A program made the position numbers and the translations under genes. The notes under the pieces are model-generated. The model was not told the origin of the DNA. It did no database searches and saw nothing but the letters and a program-made list of their open reading frames with translations. A DNA stretch of 64,000 nucleotides from an uncultured Brachybacterium sp. (GTDB lineage: Bacteria > Actinomycetota > Actinomycetes > Actinomycetales > Dermabacteraceae). Below, piece by piece: positions 51,438-61,301 of this stretch; positions within the stretch are counted from its first letter, which is position 1; every line of letters begins with the position of its first letter. The DNA is taken from the NCBI RefSeq assembly GCF_947500705.1, contig NZ_CANMSY010000012.1, positions 49,294 to 113,293 on the forward strand. Reading direction: 5' to 3'.

Positions 51438-53302
51438 TGCTGCAGCCCGACACGACGGTCCTCCTCACCGAAGCACTCCGGCCCCCGCCCGGGTACGAGG
51501 TGGACGTCGCCGTGACCACCACGTATTCGTTGAATCTCACCGCGATGCTGATCGCGCCGATGACCTTCGCCTTCGCGTCGATGGACGAAACGTCGGGCAT
51601 CGACGACCGCGACCCCGCCCAGCTGCTCGATGCGATCCAGCGCTTCATGGGACGGACCACCGTGTTCTGTCAGGCGGCCGGCATCCACGTGCCCACCACG
51701 CACAGCCGCATCCACACCTTTCTCGAAGGCTCCCTCCACCAGGTGGAGCCCCCACGCGAGGGCGCCCTGTTCCACCCCAAGCTCTGGGCCATCCGGTACC
51801 GCCGAGCGGTGGACGGCGCGCAGTTCCACCGCGTCGTCGTCGGCAGCCGCAACCTCACCCTCGACAGCTCGTGGGACACGGCCCTGATCCTCGACGAGGA
51901 GCCGGGCGGCGCGATCGATGCCGCCCCCGCCGCTGATGCCGTCGTCGCGGTGTCCGGGATGGTGCTGGACCCGATGAGCGAGGAGCGGAGGGAGTCGATC
52001 CTCGACCTCGCCTCGACGCTGCGCACTGTGCGCCTCGAGGCACCGGCGCCGTTCACGGGAGGCCGACTGCTCGCCCTCGGGCTCGACGAGGGCCGCGACC
52101 ACTGGCCGTTCCCCGAGCGCCCCCGGAAGGTTCTCGCCATCAGTCCGTTCCTCTCACAGGGCACCCTCGCCAGGCTCCGTGCCGGTACGGAGGACGCCAC
52201 CCTGCTCACCCGCGCGGACTCCGCCGACCTTCTCGGCGCCTCCGCGACAGCGAGCTGGGATGCCAACGTCCTCGACGCCGCCGTCGACTACGAGGAGGCG
52301 GGTGAGCAGGGAGCGGTGGAGGAGGACACCGCCGACGAGCGGAATGTCGCACGCTCCACCCTCGTCACGCTCACGGGGCTGCACGCGAAGACGGTCATTC
52401 TCGACCGAGCCGACGGCCGGTCGGAGGTGGTCACCGGCAGCGCGAACCTCACCCGCCAGGCATGGGACCTCAACGTCGAGTTCGATGCGATCCTCACCGG
52501 TCCCACCCGCAGCTGCGGGGTTGACGCGGTGCTCGGCGACGGCGGCAAGGACATGGGCCTCCGCACGATCATGGAGCCCTACACCCCGTCACAGGACGCG
52601 ATCGACGACCCCTCCTTGCACACCGGCTATGAGCTCGAGGAGTTCCATCGGAGCATCGCGAGATCCGAGCCGCGACCGCAGCTCGACATCACCCGCACCG
52701 GCGACGACGCCGTGGCCGCGCGCCTCACGCTCGCCCTTCCCGACGCTCCCGTCGGCGAGACCACGATCTGGCCCCTCACCGCGCCGGCCCTGCGCAGGCC
52801 GCTCGCCGACCGCTCCGAATGGACGCTCTCGCTCGACGAGATCACCCCGTTCATCGCAGTGGAGACCACCGCAGGGAAGGGCGCAGCCCGAGTCACCCGG
52901 CGCTGCCTGCTCAAGGTGCTGCTCGTGGGCGATGTCGTCGACCGCGAACAACGTGCCCTCGCCACCATGCTCAACAGCCGTGACCGAGTGCTGCGCTATC
53001 TCGCACTCCTCCTCGGCCTCGACGAGCCGGCGACCACCCACGCTCAGGAGACCGACGTCGAGACTCTCGAGACGACGATCGACAGCATCGCCGGGACGGA
53101 GACGCCACGCCAGCTTCCACCGATCGTGCTCTTCGAGCCTCTCGTGCGCGCGGCCGGCGCAGACATCGACCGCATCCTCTCGGTCCGCAAGCAGGTCGAG
53201 GCCGTCCTCGACCTGCCGAGGGCCGAAGAGCTCATCCCGCCGGAGTTCCTGCAGCTGTGGGACGTCGTGCTGAAGTTCTCCCTCGGCAGGAGGAATGCAT
53301 GA
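51437..53302 (+). CDS. phospholipase D-like nuclease
   Basis: 621 residues. Two HKD-type sites: HPK at 113-115 with GSRNLT about 35 residues later, and HAKTVILD from 316 with GSANLT near 334. The first lacks the canonical spaced Asp, as in many PLD-family nucleases acting as dimers or pseudo-dimers. The C-terminal third is an unassigned beta-rich domain. Start and stop overlap the neighbouring genes. In restriction-like systems such proteins cut DNA next to a helicase. Confidence 0.8.
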   Translation: MLQPDTTVLLTEALRPPPGYEVDVAVTTTYSLNLTAMLIAPMTFAFASMDETSGIDDRDPAQLLDAIQRFMGRTTVFCQAAGIHVPTTHSRIHTFLEGSLHQVEPPREGALFHPKLWAIRYRRAVDGAQFHRVVVGSRNLTLDSSWDTALILDEEPGGAIDAAPAADAVVAVSGMVLDPMSEERRESILDLASTLRTVRLEAPAPFTGGRLLALGLDEGRDHWPFPERPRKVLAISPFLSQGTLARLRAGTEDATLLTRADSADLLGASATASWDANVLDAAVDYEEAGEQGAVEEDTADERNVARSTLVTLTGLHAKTVILDRADGRSEVVTGSANLTRQAWDLNVEFDAILTGPTRSCGVDAVLGDGGKDMGLRTIMEPYTPSQDAIDDPSLHTGYELEEFHRSIARSEPRPQLDITRTGDDAVAARLTLALPDAPVGETTIWPLTAPALRRPLADRSEWTLSLDEITPFIAVETTAGKGAARVTRRCLLKVLLVGDVVDREQRALATMLNSRDRVLRYLALLLGLDEPATTHAQETDVETLETTIDSIAGTETPRQLPPIVLFEPLVRAAGADIDRILSVRKQVEAVLDLPRAEELIPPEFLQLWDVVLKFSLGRRNA

Positions 53303-56300
53303 GCAAAGCACACCCCGTCAGGACCGAGAGCGGGCACTTCGATCTCGACGGCGTGCTCTCCCGGCTCAAGCCGTTCCAGCTCGCCACCGTGAACCACGCC
53401 TTCCATCGGCTCTGGACCGACGACGAACCCGTGAACCGCTTCCTCGTCGCCGACGAGGTGGGACTCGGCAAGACCCTCGTCGCGAAGGGCGTCGCCGCCC
53501 GCGCCATCGATCACCTGCGGCGCACGCGGGAGGGTGCCGTGACGATCGTGTACATCTGCTCCAACAACCAGATCGCCGGCCAGAACCTCGAGCGGCTGCG
53601 GGAGCTCACCGGGGGAGAGGCGCAGCAGAACGCCGACCGCATCACCATGCTCCCGCAGACGATGGGACGGGGAACGGCCGACGGGGTCAACCTCATCGCC
53701 TTCACCCCCGGCACGTCCTTGAAGCTCGGCTACGCGACCGGTCGCGTGGAGGAGCGGGTCCTGCTGCACTGGATGCTCAGCCACGTCGTCGACCGCCTCT
53801 GGTTGATGCAGGACGCCGTCATCGACTTCTTCCGCGACTCCGTCGGCTATGACCGGTTCGCGAACCGCCTGGACTGGGACTGGAGCCGGCCCACGATCGA
53901 CGATGACCTCATCGCCGACTTCACGCAGCACATCACCACCGACCGCGGACCCTTCGGCGGGACGCTGCTCGAGGATCTCCTTGAGGAACTCGACCGCTGG
54001 CTGGACCGCGACACAGTCACCGACGACTTACGACGTCGCCGCACCCAGATGATCGGCGAGCTGCGGATGACCATGGCCCATACGGCCGTGTCCCGTCTCG
54101 CCCCGGACCTCGTGATCCTCGACGAGTTCCAGCGCTTCAAAGATCTCTTTCCCGGGGCTCGCAGCGGCGGCGACGAGGACTACACGGACGCGCAGCGCCT
54201 CGCCCAGCGGATCATCACCCACCCCGGTGCGAAATCGCTCGTCCTCTCCGCCACCCCCTACAAGATGTTCACCCTCCCCGACGAGCTCGACGAGGAGGAG
54301 CACCACCAGGACTTCCACGACACCATCGCCTTCCTCGCAGGACCCGCTCGGGCCCGGCGCGTCGCAGAGCACCTCGCCGAGGTGCGGCGAGGCATGCTGC
54401 TGCGCACCGACGAGGGGAAGCACATTGCCGAGTGGGCGACGACGCAGGCGACCGCGGAGCTGCAGCGCGTCATGTCCCGCACCGAACGGCTCGGTGCGAC
54501 CGCCGTCGCCGACGGCATGCTCCAGGAGATGGAGATGCCCTCTCTCGAGCTGCGCTCGCAGGACCTCGAGATCTGGGCCGCGAACGACCGCATCGGCCGC
54601 CTGGCCCACGGCATGGACATGTTCGAGTTCTGGCGCTCGAGCCCCTACCCGGTGAACCTCATGGACCCCTCGGCGTATCAGTCCCAGCGCCGTGTCATGG
54701 ATCTGGCCTCGGAGCAGGACGAGGAGCTCGCCGCCCTGTTGCACCTCCACCGCCGGGGCCTCCTGGACTGGAACGACATCCTCGAGTTCCGCGAGATCGA
54801 TCCCGGGAACCCGAAGCTCCGCGCGCTGATCGATGCCGCGATGGAGCGGGGCGTGTGGAAGCTGGCCTGGCTGCCGCCCGCGCTGCCGTACACCACACCG
54901 GGCGGCCCCTTCGCCGCCGACGGCGCCCGCACCTTCACCAAGCGACTCATCTTCTCTGCCTGGAGCGTGGTGCCGAAGGCGATCGCCGCGCTGTTCAGCT
55001 ACGAGGTGGACCGTCGGCTGAGCGAGTTCTCCCGTCAGAACGACGGCTCGAGCACCCGGTACGACTCCACACGACCCTCCCCGCTGCTCCGCTTCGCCGT
55101 GTCCGACGAGAAGCTGCTCAACCTCCCCCACCTCGCGCTGCTGTACCCCTCCGTCGCGCTCGCTCAGCTCGGAGACCCCGTCGCGGTCGCTCGGGAACTG
55201 GGCGAGGAGCTGCCGCTGGATCGGGAGCGCTTCCTCGGGCTGGTGGCCGAGAGGATCCAGGAGAAGCTGGACGGCCTCGACCTGCCGCGCGGGGAGAAGA
55301 AGGGGCAGACCGCTGGGTGGTACGGGGTTGCTCCCTATCTGCTCGACCAGGCGCTGAACCTGAAGGATCTGAGCCCGCGCGGAGCCGTCGGCGACGAGAC
55401 GGATGGCGAAGAATCGATCTCCCGCTACGGCGACCACGTCTCCTTCGCCACGAACCCCGACTGGGACACTCTCGGCTCCCCGCCGAAGGACCTCGCCCAG
55501 ATGCTCGCAGTGATCGCGGTGGCGGGCCCGGGGGTCTGCGCGCTGCGTGCCCTGAGCAGAGCGACCGGGGGAGCGAAGTCGCTCGAGGACGACGGGGTGC
55601 GCCGCGCCGCCCTCACGATCAGCGAAGGGCTCCGTACTCTCTTCAACCGGCCCGAGATCATGGCGGCGGTGCGAGCCTCCACCGGAGTGAGCTCCGGGGA
55701 CGCCGACGGTTATTGGCAGCTCGTGCTCGGCTACTGCCTCGACGGCAACCTCCAGTCCACGCTCGACGAGTACGTGCACACGCTCGTCGACTCCCTCGGA
55801 CTGCTCGGCGATGCACCGGCGGACCGCGCCGCGAAGCTCGCCGAGAAGATCCGCGCCACCGCCGGAATCCGCACCGCAGCGAACGAGGTCCACGACCTGC
55901 GTTCACGCGGAACGAGGATTGACGTCGGCGTGCATCGCGTCCATTCGCACATCGCCGCCCGCTTCGGACGCACGCAGAGCTCCGAACAGGCCGACAAGCG
56001 AGAGACCTCGGTGCGCGACAGCTTCAACTCGCCGTTCTGGCCCTTCATCCTGGCCAGCACCTCGGTGGGGCAGGAAGGCCTGGACTTCCACACCTACAGC
56101 CACGCGATCGTGCACTGGAACCTGCCCGGGAACCCTGTGGACCTCGAGCAGCGTGAAGGGCGCGTGCACCGGTACAAGGGCCACGCCATCCGCCGGAACG
56201 TCGCTCAGCGACATGGCAGCGCAGCGCTTGCCGAGGGTCACGATGACCCGTGGGCGGCGATGTTCCACGCCGCAGAATCCGCCGAGCCGGAGGACAGCGA

Positions 56301-56520
56301 CGGGATGAGCCCGTTCTGGCTCTACGACGGATCGGCCAAGATCGAACGCTATGTGCCGGCCATGCCGCTTAGCCGCGAGTCCCGCCAGTACAGGCGACTG
56401 CAACGCACGCTCGGGGCGTACCGGTCAGTCATGGGGCAGCCGCGACAGGACGACCTGATCAAGCTCATGGGGGAGGACGTGGACTGGCCGCGGATCGACC
56501 TGCGGCCGCCGCGGCCGTGA
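53299..56520 (+). CDS. SNF2-like SF2 helicase/translocase
   Basis: 1073 residues from ATG 53299, which overlaps the preceding stop and has AGGAGG upstream. Motifs: VADEVGLGKT with Lys58, DEFQRF from residue 275 (Walker B as DEFQ), SATPYK, and the C-terminal lobe TSVGQEGLDFH and LEQREGRVHRYKG (Gln951). A long insertion of about 450 residues separates the two RecA lobes. Swi2/Snf2-type enzymes translocate on duplex DNA. With the PLD nuclease and DUF6361 protein it forms a probable DNA-targeting defence complex. Confidence 0.88.
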   Translation: MSKAHPVRTESGHFDLDGVLSRLKPFQLATVNHAFHRLWTDDEPVNRFLVADEVGLGKTLVAKGVAARAIDHLRRTREGAVTIVYICSNNQIAGQNLERLRELTGGEAQQNADRITMLPQTMGRGTADGVNLIAFTPGTSLKLGYATGRVEERVLLHWMLSHVVDRLWLMQDAVIDFFRDSVGYDRFANRLDWDWSRPTIDDDLIADFTQHITTDRGPFGGTLLEDLLEELDRWLDRDTVTDDLRRRRTQMIGELRMTMAHTAVSRLAPDLVILDEFQRFKDLFPGARSGGDEDYTDAQRLAQRIITHPGAKSLVLSATPYKMFTLPDELDEEEHHQDFHDTIAFLAGPARARRVAEHLAEVRRGMLLRTDEGKHIAEWATTQATAELQRVMSRTERLGATAVADGMLQEMEMPSLELRSQDLEIWAANDRIGRLAHGMDMFEFWRSSPYPVNLMDPSAYQSQRRVMDLASEQDEELAALLHLHRRGLLDWNDILEFREIDPGNPKLRALIDAAMERGVWKLAWLPPALPYTTPGGPFAADGARTFTKRLIFSAWSVVPKAIAALFSYEVDRRLSEFSRQNDGSSTRYDSTRPSPLLRFAVSDEKLLNLPHLALLYPSVALAQLGDPVAVARELGEELPLDRERFLGLVAERIQEKLDGLDLPRGEKKGQTAGWYGVAPYLLDQALNLKDLSPRGAVGDETDGEESISRYGDHVSFATNPDWDTLGSPPKDLAQMLAVIAVAGPGVCALRALSRATGGAKSLEDDGVRRAALTISEGLRTLFNRPEIMAAVRASTGVSSGDADGYWQLVLGYCLDGNLQSTLDEYVHTLVDSLGLLGDAPADRAAKLAEKIRATAGIRTAANEVHDLRSRGTRIDVGVHRVHSHIAARFGRTQSSEQADKRETSVRDSFNSPFWPFILASTSVGQEGLDFHTYSHAIVHWNLPGNPVDLEQREGRVHRYKGHAIRRNVAQRHGSAALAEGHDDPWAAMFHAAESAEPEDSDGMSPFWLYDGSAKIERYVPAMPLSRESRQYRRLQRTLGAYRSVMGQPRQDDLIKLMGEDVDWPRIDLRPPRP

Positions 56521-56556
56521 TGACGGGCGGGGCGTGCAGTGTGATGACCGGGGAAC

Positions 56557-57498
56557 TCAGTCCTTCGTTGGTGGCTTCAGAGCGAACCACTCCCGAAGTG
56601 CCTCGACTAGGAGTGCACCTACCTTGTCCTCCTCGCCCCCACGTGCATCGGCTTCGGTGCCCAGGTCGTCGAGCATCGACTCGGGGGTGACGTCCTCCGA
56701 TTCAGGGGCAGTGGTCGACAGGCCCCGAGCGTCCAGGAAGATGAGGAGCTCAATGTCGTCGGCCTCAAATTTTCGGCCTTCTGCCTGCGAGAGCTCGTCA
56801 GCCCACTTCTGGAGTAAGGCAACGTATCGCGTGTAGCTCTCCGCGTCCCACCAGGAGAGGTTGAACGTACCGGCGCCGGGGGCGTTCCGCTGGAGCCAGC
56901 CCGTGACGACGCTATCCATCACCGGAGTCGTCACGATCCCACTTGCCTTGGAGAGGAAGTAGATGAACTTCGTCCCGAATGCCGGTCCGAGGTACTTCAA
57001 ATACGAGCGATTGGAACGGCGAATGTTGGCGATGTGCTCGAACGCTGCGACTCCGCCCTCCGAGCGCACCATGTCGGCGACTCCGCGGAGCTGGTCGATC
57101 ACGATTTCGTCGTGGACGGTCCCGTTGCGGGTGAGTACACGCTGGGTGCGATACGGACCGTAGCCGACCATCCCGTATCCCCAGATCATCGACGCGAGGA
57201 ACGCCGTGACGACCGCTTTCTTGGCCTCCTGACCGTTCTCTGTGTGAAGTGCGTCAGAAGCGGCGAGCTCGGCTGCGAGCTGTCGCCCGATTCGGGGACG
57301 GTCGCCGGTCGAAGCATCGGTCGACTTGGCTTCGATGGCTTCGAACAGAGCCCTGTAATCGTGGCTCTGAAGGTGTCCGGAATCCTTCGGGAATCGTCGG
57401 AGCCACGCCCTCGGCTTCCACGCCATGGACTTTTGGACGAGGTCGCCTTGACCGCGCAGACGGTCGACGCGATCATGAAGCCGATTCGGAATACTCAT
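56557..57498 (-). CDS. OGG-like (8-oxoguanine glycosylase-like) protein
   Basis: 313 residues. Central segment YLKYLGPAFGTKFIYFLSK followed by MDSVVTGWL resembles the helix-hairpin-helix region of OGG-like proteins often seen in defence neighbourhoods, although the catalytic Lys/Asp pair cannot be assigned with certainty. An acidic tail (ESEDVTPESMLDDLGTEADA) ends the protein. Convergent with the helicase operon with 36 bp between stops, so it has its own promoter. Could alternatively be a DNA-binding adaptor. Confidence 0.55.
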   Translation of the reverse strand: MSIPNRLHDRVDRLRGQGDLVQKSMAWKPRAWLRRFPKDSGHLQSHDYRALFEAIEAKSTDASTGDRPRIGRQLAAELAASDALHTENGQEAKKAVVTAFLASMIWGYGMVGYGPYRTQRVLTRNGTVHDEIVIDQLRGVADMVRSEGGVAAFEHIANIRRSNRSYLKYLGPAFGTKFIYFLSKASGIVTTPVMDSVVTGWLQRNAPGAGTFNLSWWDAESYTRYVALLQKWADELSQAEGRKFEADDIELLIFLDARGLSTTAPESEDVTPESMLDDLGTEADARGGEEDKVGALLVEALREWFALKPPTKD

Positions 57499-58094
57499 AG
57501 CTCACCATAGGCCGATGACCGGCACGATTGTCATCAATCGCAGCAGGTTGCCCTGCCAGTTCAGCAGTCCCCGAGGCAGCATCTCGCGCCTCAGCACCAG
57601 CCCCTCGAGGCTCGTGCAGCGTGATAATGCCACAAGCATCTGACCGTTCGAAGTTGCCGCCGGTGAGTTCCATGACCACCCTGTCCAGGGCCTACCCCTA
57701 GGACTTATGGATCGTGATCGCCCACGCCCCCGCATGCGTTATCTACAGATGCGTGAAGCGGAGTGCCCGGCACGCGCGCCGCGATGCTCTGGCGGTACGC
57801 CACTCCGACTGGAAGGGAACTACGCCGCGATGCCAGGCGTGCTCGGGGCGGGGCGACGTGAAGTTCTCGGTCCGTGTGCCTCGGCGAAGGTTGCTGCTCA
57901 GCAATCACTCGGACTAATACGCCGTGCCCAACCGCTACCTCCACGTGCCCCTCGTACCGAGGGAGGGCGAGGAGTTGCGGGAGCGGCGATGGACTGCTCT
58001 CGACGAAGCTTTCGCCGCTCGCGCCGAGCCCGACGAGACACTATGACGATTCGTTCTCATCGACTGCATGTCAGCGTGGACTGCATAATGCCCG
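57499..58094. other. gene-poor region with short fragments
   Basis: Apart from the helicase fragment, a GTG-started 40-codon frame at 57924-58046 (VPNRYLHVPLVPREGEELRE, ending EPDETL) and a preceding frame ending CQACSGRGDVKFSVRVPRRR look like pieces of genes, but neither can be assigned. Confidence 0.35.
57555..57730 (-). pseudogene. fragment of a Pif1-type helicase
   Basis: Minus-strand frames in series read WAITIHKS-stop, ALDRVVMELTGGNF, then TLHEPRGAGAEAR in one frame or VALSRCTSLEGLVLRREML in another. This equals the motif V/VI region WAITIHKSQGQTLDRVVVD...VALSRCTSLAGLVLRREVL of the fusion helicase at 23467-26850. Only 60 codons survive, with frameshifts and stops. Confidence 0.85.
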
Positions 58095-59873
58095 TCAATT
58101 GAGGCGCGAGGTCGCGCGATTGGTCAGATGTTCTCCCATGTAGCCGACAATAGCGACGAGTTCGCCATCCGGATTCATTGTTTCCATGAAGTGGATCCGG
58201 GGATCCTTGTTGGGTATCTTGGCGAGTTTGAGGTGGGGGCACATCGTCTGTTGTTCGCTGCTGTCCACCCAGCTCGGAACAGGGAACTGCCGCTCGTCGC
58301 CATAATTGTTCTTGGTGTACCCGGTCTCGGTGTGGGCAAACTTGTTAGCCGGGTAACTGGGGAAACCCCAAGGTGGGTCGTGGAGGTAGCTCCTCAAATC
58401 ACGTTCGTGAAGATCTGCCCGTCGGGCGCGGATGTATCCACTCAGAGCCCGCAGTGCGTCAAATGCAGCGTTGAGAGCTTGACCATCGAGATCGATGTTG
58501 TCCAACTTGCACACTGCGTGCTGGTCAGCGGTGATGAGGGGCCCATATTTTTCCCATTCGCCACGCCGCTCGTAGAGACTCTCCCACGACACCGGCGGCA
58601 TCGGTGAGATCGGGTCGTGTTCGGTCTCGGTGCCTAGGGACCACGGATCGATTCCCTGAGACGACAGCGCTTGCCGGAGCTTGCGGAGCTGTTCCTCGGA
58701 GTTGCGTGCGCGGTCTGCACTGTCCGCCGCTTCGTCCTGGTACTCCGCGACAGCTTGACGAAGTTCGGCTGTCTCGTCCTCGAGGTCGTCAGAACGTTGT
58801 TGCAGAGACTCCAATAGTCCTCTCTGCTCGTCCAACACCTGAGGATCTAGCGCAGGCCGAGTTGCGTCTTCGGCGAGGCTGAGAAGTGTTCCTTCGTAGA
58901 GGTCAGGTAGGCCGAGCGTGACTCGGATCCGTTCCAGCTCATCGTTGGTCGAAGGCGTCTTCTCGACCGCTCGCGCAAGTCTTTGAGGAACAGCGAGCCG
59001 GTCGACTACGTCGCTGTTACGGAGACGGTCGAAGGTACGGTTCCAGCGGTAAATAGGGTCAGGGACCGGCGTAGAGGTCACGTGTCGTCTGGCAAAGAGG
59101 CCAAGGAGCTGGCGCAGGCGCCAGTCCGGCGTTTCCAGCAGGCTCTCCGTTCCGAGGATGCGGTGTCGGTGCGGGGCAGAGTCCTCGCCGAGAGACTCGA
59201 TCCCCGGAGCGAAAGTACGGATGGTGCCTGGTGCGACGCGGAGTCCCCCGGCGCGAGCGGAGAACTCTTTGGTGGCGTCCGGAGTCAGAATGCACACCTG
59301 CGCCATTCCGACGGTGTCTCGGAACCAGGCATCGTGCTTGTCCGAGAGCAGTCGAGGCGGGATGACGTCTGAGGTGCCCATGGCGAAGACGCCGCCACGC
59401 CGATGCGGGTCAAGGAGCCGGGACTCGAAGGCGTCGAGCGTCCCCGGATAGATGACCTCGGGACCTCTGCTCAGCGTTGAACTGCCATCCCGAAGAGTTG
59501 CTCTGTCTAAAAGGTTCCTGGCGAGACGCGGGGAGGGAATAGTCCTTCGTCTGTTGTTGGCGACCCGGACCATGAGCCACGGGTCGTGAGGGTCATCGAC
59601 GCCGAGGACGGTCGTCGAGAATCTACCGTCGTCGCCGTCCTCCGTCATCCCGAGCCTGAACGACGTGGCAGAGGAGTTCTTGTGGTGACGAGCGGTGACT
59701 GTGCGATCTTGACTCGAGAACCTGCTGTCTCTCGACAGGTCGATATCGATGCTCTTGGAGCGCAACCATGTCTGCGTTTCATCGATCAGGCTGTCCAGCC
59801 AGCTTGTCCCTTGGGGCCGAAGCACCATGCGGTAGACGCCGTGGTCCAGGGACTGGTCGTCGAGGGGATTCAT
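58095..59873 (-). CDS. unrecognised coiled-coil protein in defence island
   Basis: 592 residues. Residues 1-320 form an alpha/beta region (VYRMVLRPQGTSWLDSLIDE, GGVFAMGTSDVIPPRLLSD, VAPGTIRTFAPGI) that I cannot place in a known family. Residues about 345-410 are a coiled coil with heptads (LLESLQQRSDDLEDETAELR). The C-terminal 150 residues are aromatic- and Asn-rich and contain Cys-His positions in MCPHLKLAKIP and end VGYMGEHLTNRATS. No signal peptide or membrane helix. Divergent from a GTPase gene with 261 bp between, so a shared control region is likely. Could be the sensor or effector of a GTPase system (inference). Confidence 0.55.
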   Translation of the reverse strand: MNPLDDQSLDHGVYRMVLRPQGTSWLDSLIDETQTWLRSKSIDIDLSRDSRFSSQDRTVTARHHKNSSATSFRLGMTEDGDDGRFSTTVLGVDDPHDPWLMVRVANNRRRTIPSPRLARNLLDRATLRDGSSTLSRGPEVIYPGTLDAFESRLLDPHRRGGVFAMGTSDVIPPRLLSDKHDAWFRDTVGMAQVCILTPDATKEFSARAGGLRVAPGTIRTFAPGIESLGEDSAPHRHRILGTESLLETPDWRLRQLLGLFARRHVTSTPVPDPIYRWNRTFDRLRNSDVVDRLAVPQRLARAVEKTPSTNDELERIRVTLGLPDLYEGTLLSLAEDATRPALDPQVLDEQRGLLESLQQRSDDLEDETAELRQAVAEYQDEAADSADRARNSEEQLRKLRQALSSQGIDPWSLGTETEHDPISPMPPVSWESLYERRGEWEKYGPLITADQHAVCKLDNIDLDGQALNAAFDALRALSGYIRARRADLHERDLRSYLHDPPWGFPSYPANKFAHTETGYTKNNYGDERQFPVPSWVDSSEQQTMCPHLKLAKIPNKDPRIHFMETMNPDGELVAIVGYMGEHLTNRATSRLN

Positions 59874-60134
59874 TGGTGCTCCTCACTTCATTGTGGTGCG
59901 CCTGGTGGCTGGCGCCGCTCCTACTGGCTATGACCATCCCACCTGCAAGTGACATTCGGAGGAGATTTGGTGTTTGCCTTGACCGGTGGGGAGCAAGGCC
60001 CCGGGGCTCCGTGACGTAGGCAGGACCCGGTCGCTCAGCGCCTCACTATGCAGAGGTGGAACCCGTGCGGCTGATTCGCGACCGAATCAAGCGACCACTG
60101 CTCTCATGTCTGCTCGTTCCCGTACCCTGCCACC

Positions 60135-61301
60135 ATGGTGAGAAGAAGAACGCTCGAGCAGCACATCGCAGTCTTCGGCGAGAGCGGAAGCGGCAAGACA
60201 GTCCTGCTGTCTTCCTTCTTCGGATCGATGAGAAAGCCCGGGCAGTCGGCGAAGCGTCGATTCGCTCTCGTCGCTGACAAGCCGGCACAGGGAACTCAGC
60301 TCCTGAAAAAGTATTACGACATGCGCGATAACGCCAAGGCTCCAGCACCCAACAAATACCGAGCTGACGCATACAAATTCAGCCTTAAAGTGAAATCTGC
60401 CCAGGGATCGGCCGCACACTTCGATGCTGTCCGTATGGTCTGGCATGACTACCCCGGCGAATGGTTCGAACAAGACGTCAGCGGGGAGACTGAAGCGCGC
60501 CGCCGGGTCGACCTCTTCCGCTCCTTGCTCCGCTCAGACGTAGCGCTTCTGCTCGTAGATGGCCAGCAGCTGCTGGACCATGCGGGATCGGAAGAGCGCT
60601 ATTTCGGAAAGCTGTTCGGCAGTCTCAGCAATTGCCTGCTCGCGATGAAGGACGATCTGCTTGAGGACGGACAGCCACTGGTCCAGTTCCCACGGATCTG
60701 GATGCTGGGACTCTCGAAGGCGGATCTGCTTCCTGAGATGACGGCCTCGGCATTCGAGGAACTCGTCATTAGGGATGGAGGCCACCACCTGAACGAGTTG
60801 CGCGAAGTCATCCAAAGCATGGTCGCCGGAGATCAGGCGCTCGCGGTCGGTGAGGACCTCCTCCTTCTCTCTTCCGCGAAGTTCACACCCGGGCAGATCG
60901 ACGTGAACGAGCGAGTGGGCGTCGATCTCATCCTTCCCTTGGCTGCGGTCCTCCCGTTCGAACGTCATCTTCGCTGGGCGAAATCGAAGGAACTCCCGGC
61001 CAGGGTTGCCCGCGAGCTGCTAAGTAGCTCGACGACCATCCTCGCCGTGCTCGGGTGGGCGAGCGGGGTGCTGAAGAACCTCAAACTTCCGGGGCCCCTG
61101 GGGGCGGTCGCGGTGGGAGTCTCGGCTCTTCTCGCCTCCCGCGCGGCCAACGAGATCATCGACATGGCGGACAAGAGGCTCGAGGAGGCACTTGAGAACG
61201 CTGTTCAGAAGCATGACGATCTCGGCGCCATCCTCACTCAGTTCCGAATCGACCTCGAAGAGGCTGAGGAAAGCGGTGTGCTCGTCCGGAGCAAGAACTG
61301 A
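60135..61301 (+). CDS. TRAFAC-type GTPase with membrane-associated C-terminus
   Basis: 388 residues. P-loop GESGSGKT at 15-22, switch II DYPGEW at 105-110 and the NKxD-type SKAD at 194-197 define a Ras-like GTPase. Residues about 305-345 are hydrophobic and Gly/Ala-rich (TTILAVLGWASGVL, GAVAVGVSALLAS), probably a hairpin that enters or touches the membrane, and the last 40 are an amphipathic helix. Such GTPases occur in predicted bacterial conflict systems with GTPase-associated proteins. Its TGA overlaps the next ATG. Weak ribosome-binding site. Confidence 0.75.
   Translation: MVRRRTLEQHIAVFGESGSGKTVLLSSFFGSMRKPGQSAKRRFALVADKPAQGTQLLKKYYDMRDNAKAPAPNKYRADAYKFSLKVKSAQGSAAHFDAVRMVWHDYPGEWFEQDVSGETEARRRVDLFRSLLRSDVALLLVDGQQLLDHAGSEERYFGKLFGSLSNCLLAMKDDLLEDGQPLVQFPRIWMLGLSKADLLPEMTASAFEELVIRDGGHHLNELREVIQSMVAGDQALAVGEDLLLLSSAKFTPGQIDVNERVGVDLILPLAAVLPFERHLRWAKSKELPARVARELLSSSTTILAVLGWASGVLKNLKLPGPLGAVAVGVSALLASRAANEIIDMADKRLEEALENAVQKHDDLGAILTQFRIDLEEAEESGVLVRSKN

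Noticed and set aside
54028-55893. A 621-codon minus-strand frame opposite the SNF2 helicase
   Set aside because: Its composition mirrors the helicase codons and no family motif is present.
53299-56520. Assigning the operon to DISARM because of helicase plus PLD
   Set aside because: No DrmA- or DrmB-like gene is present and DUF6361 is not a DISARM component; the methylase is on the other strand behind an IS remnant.
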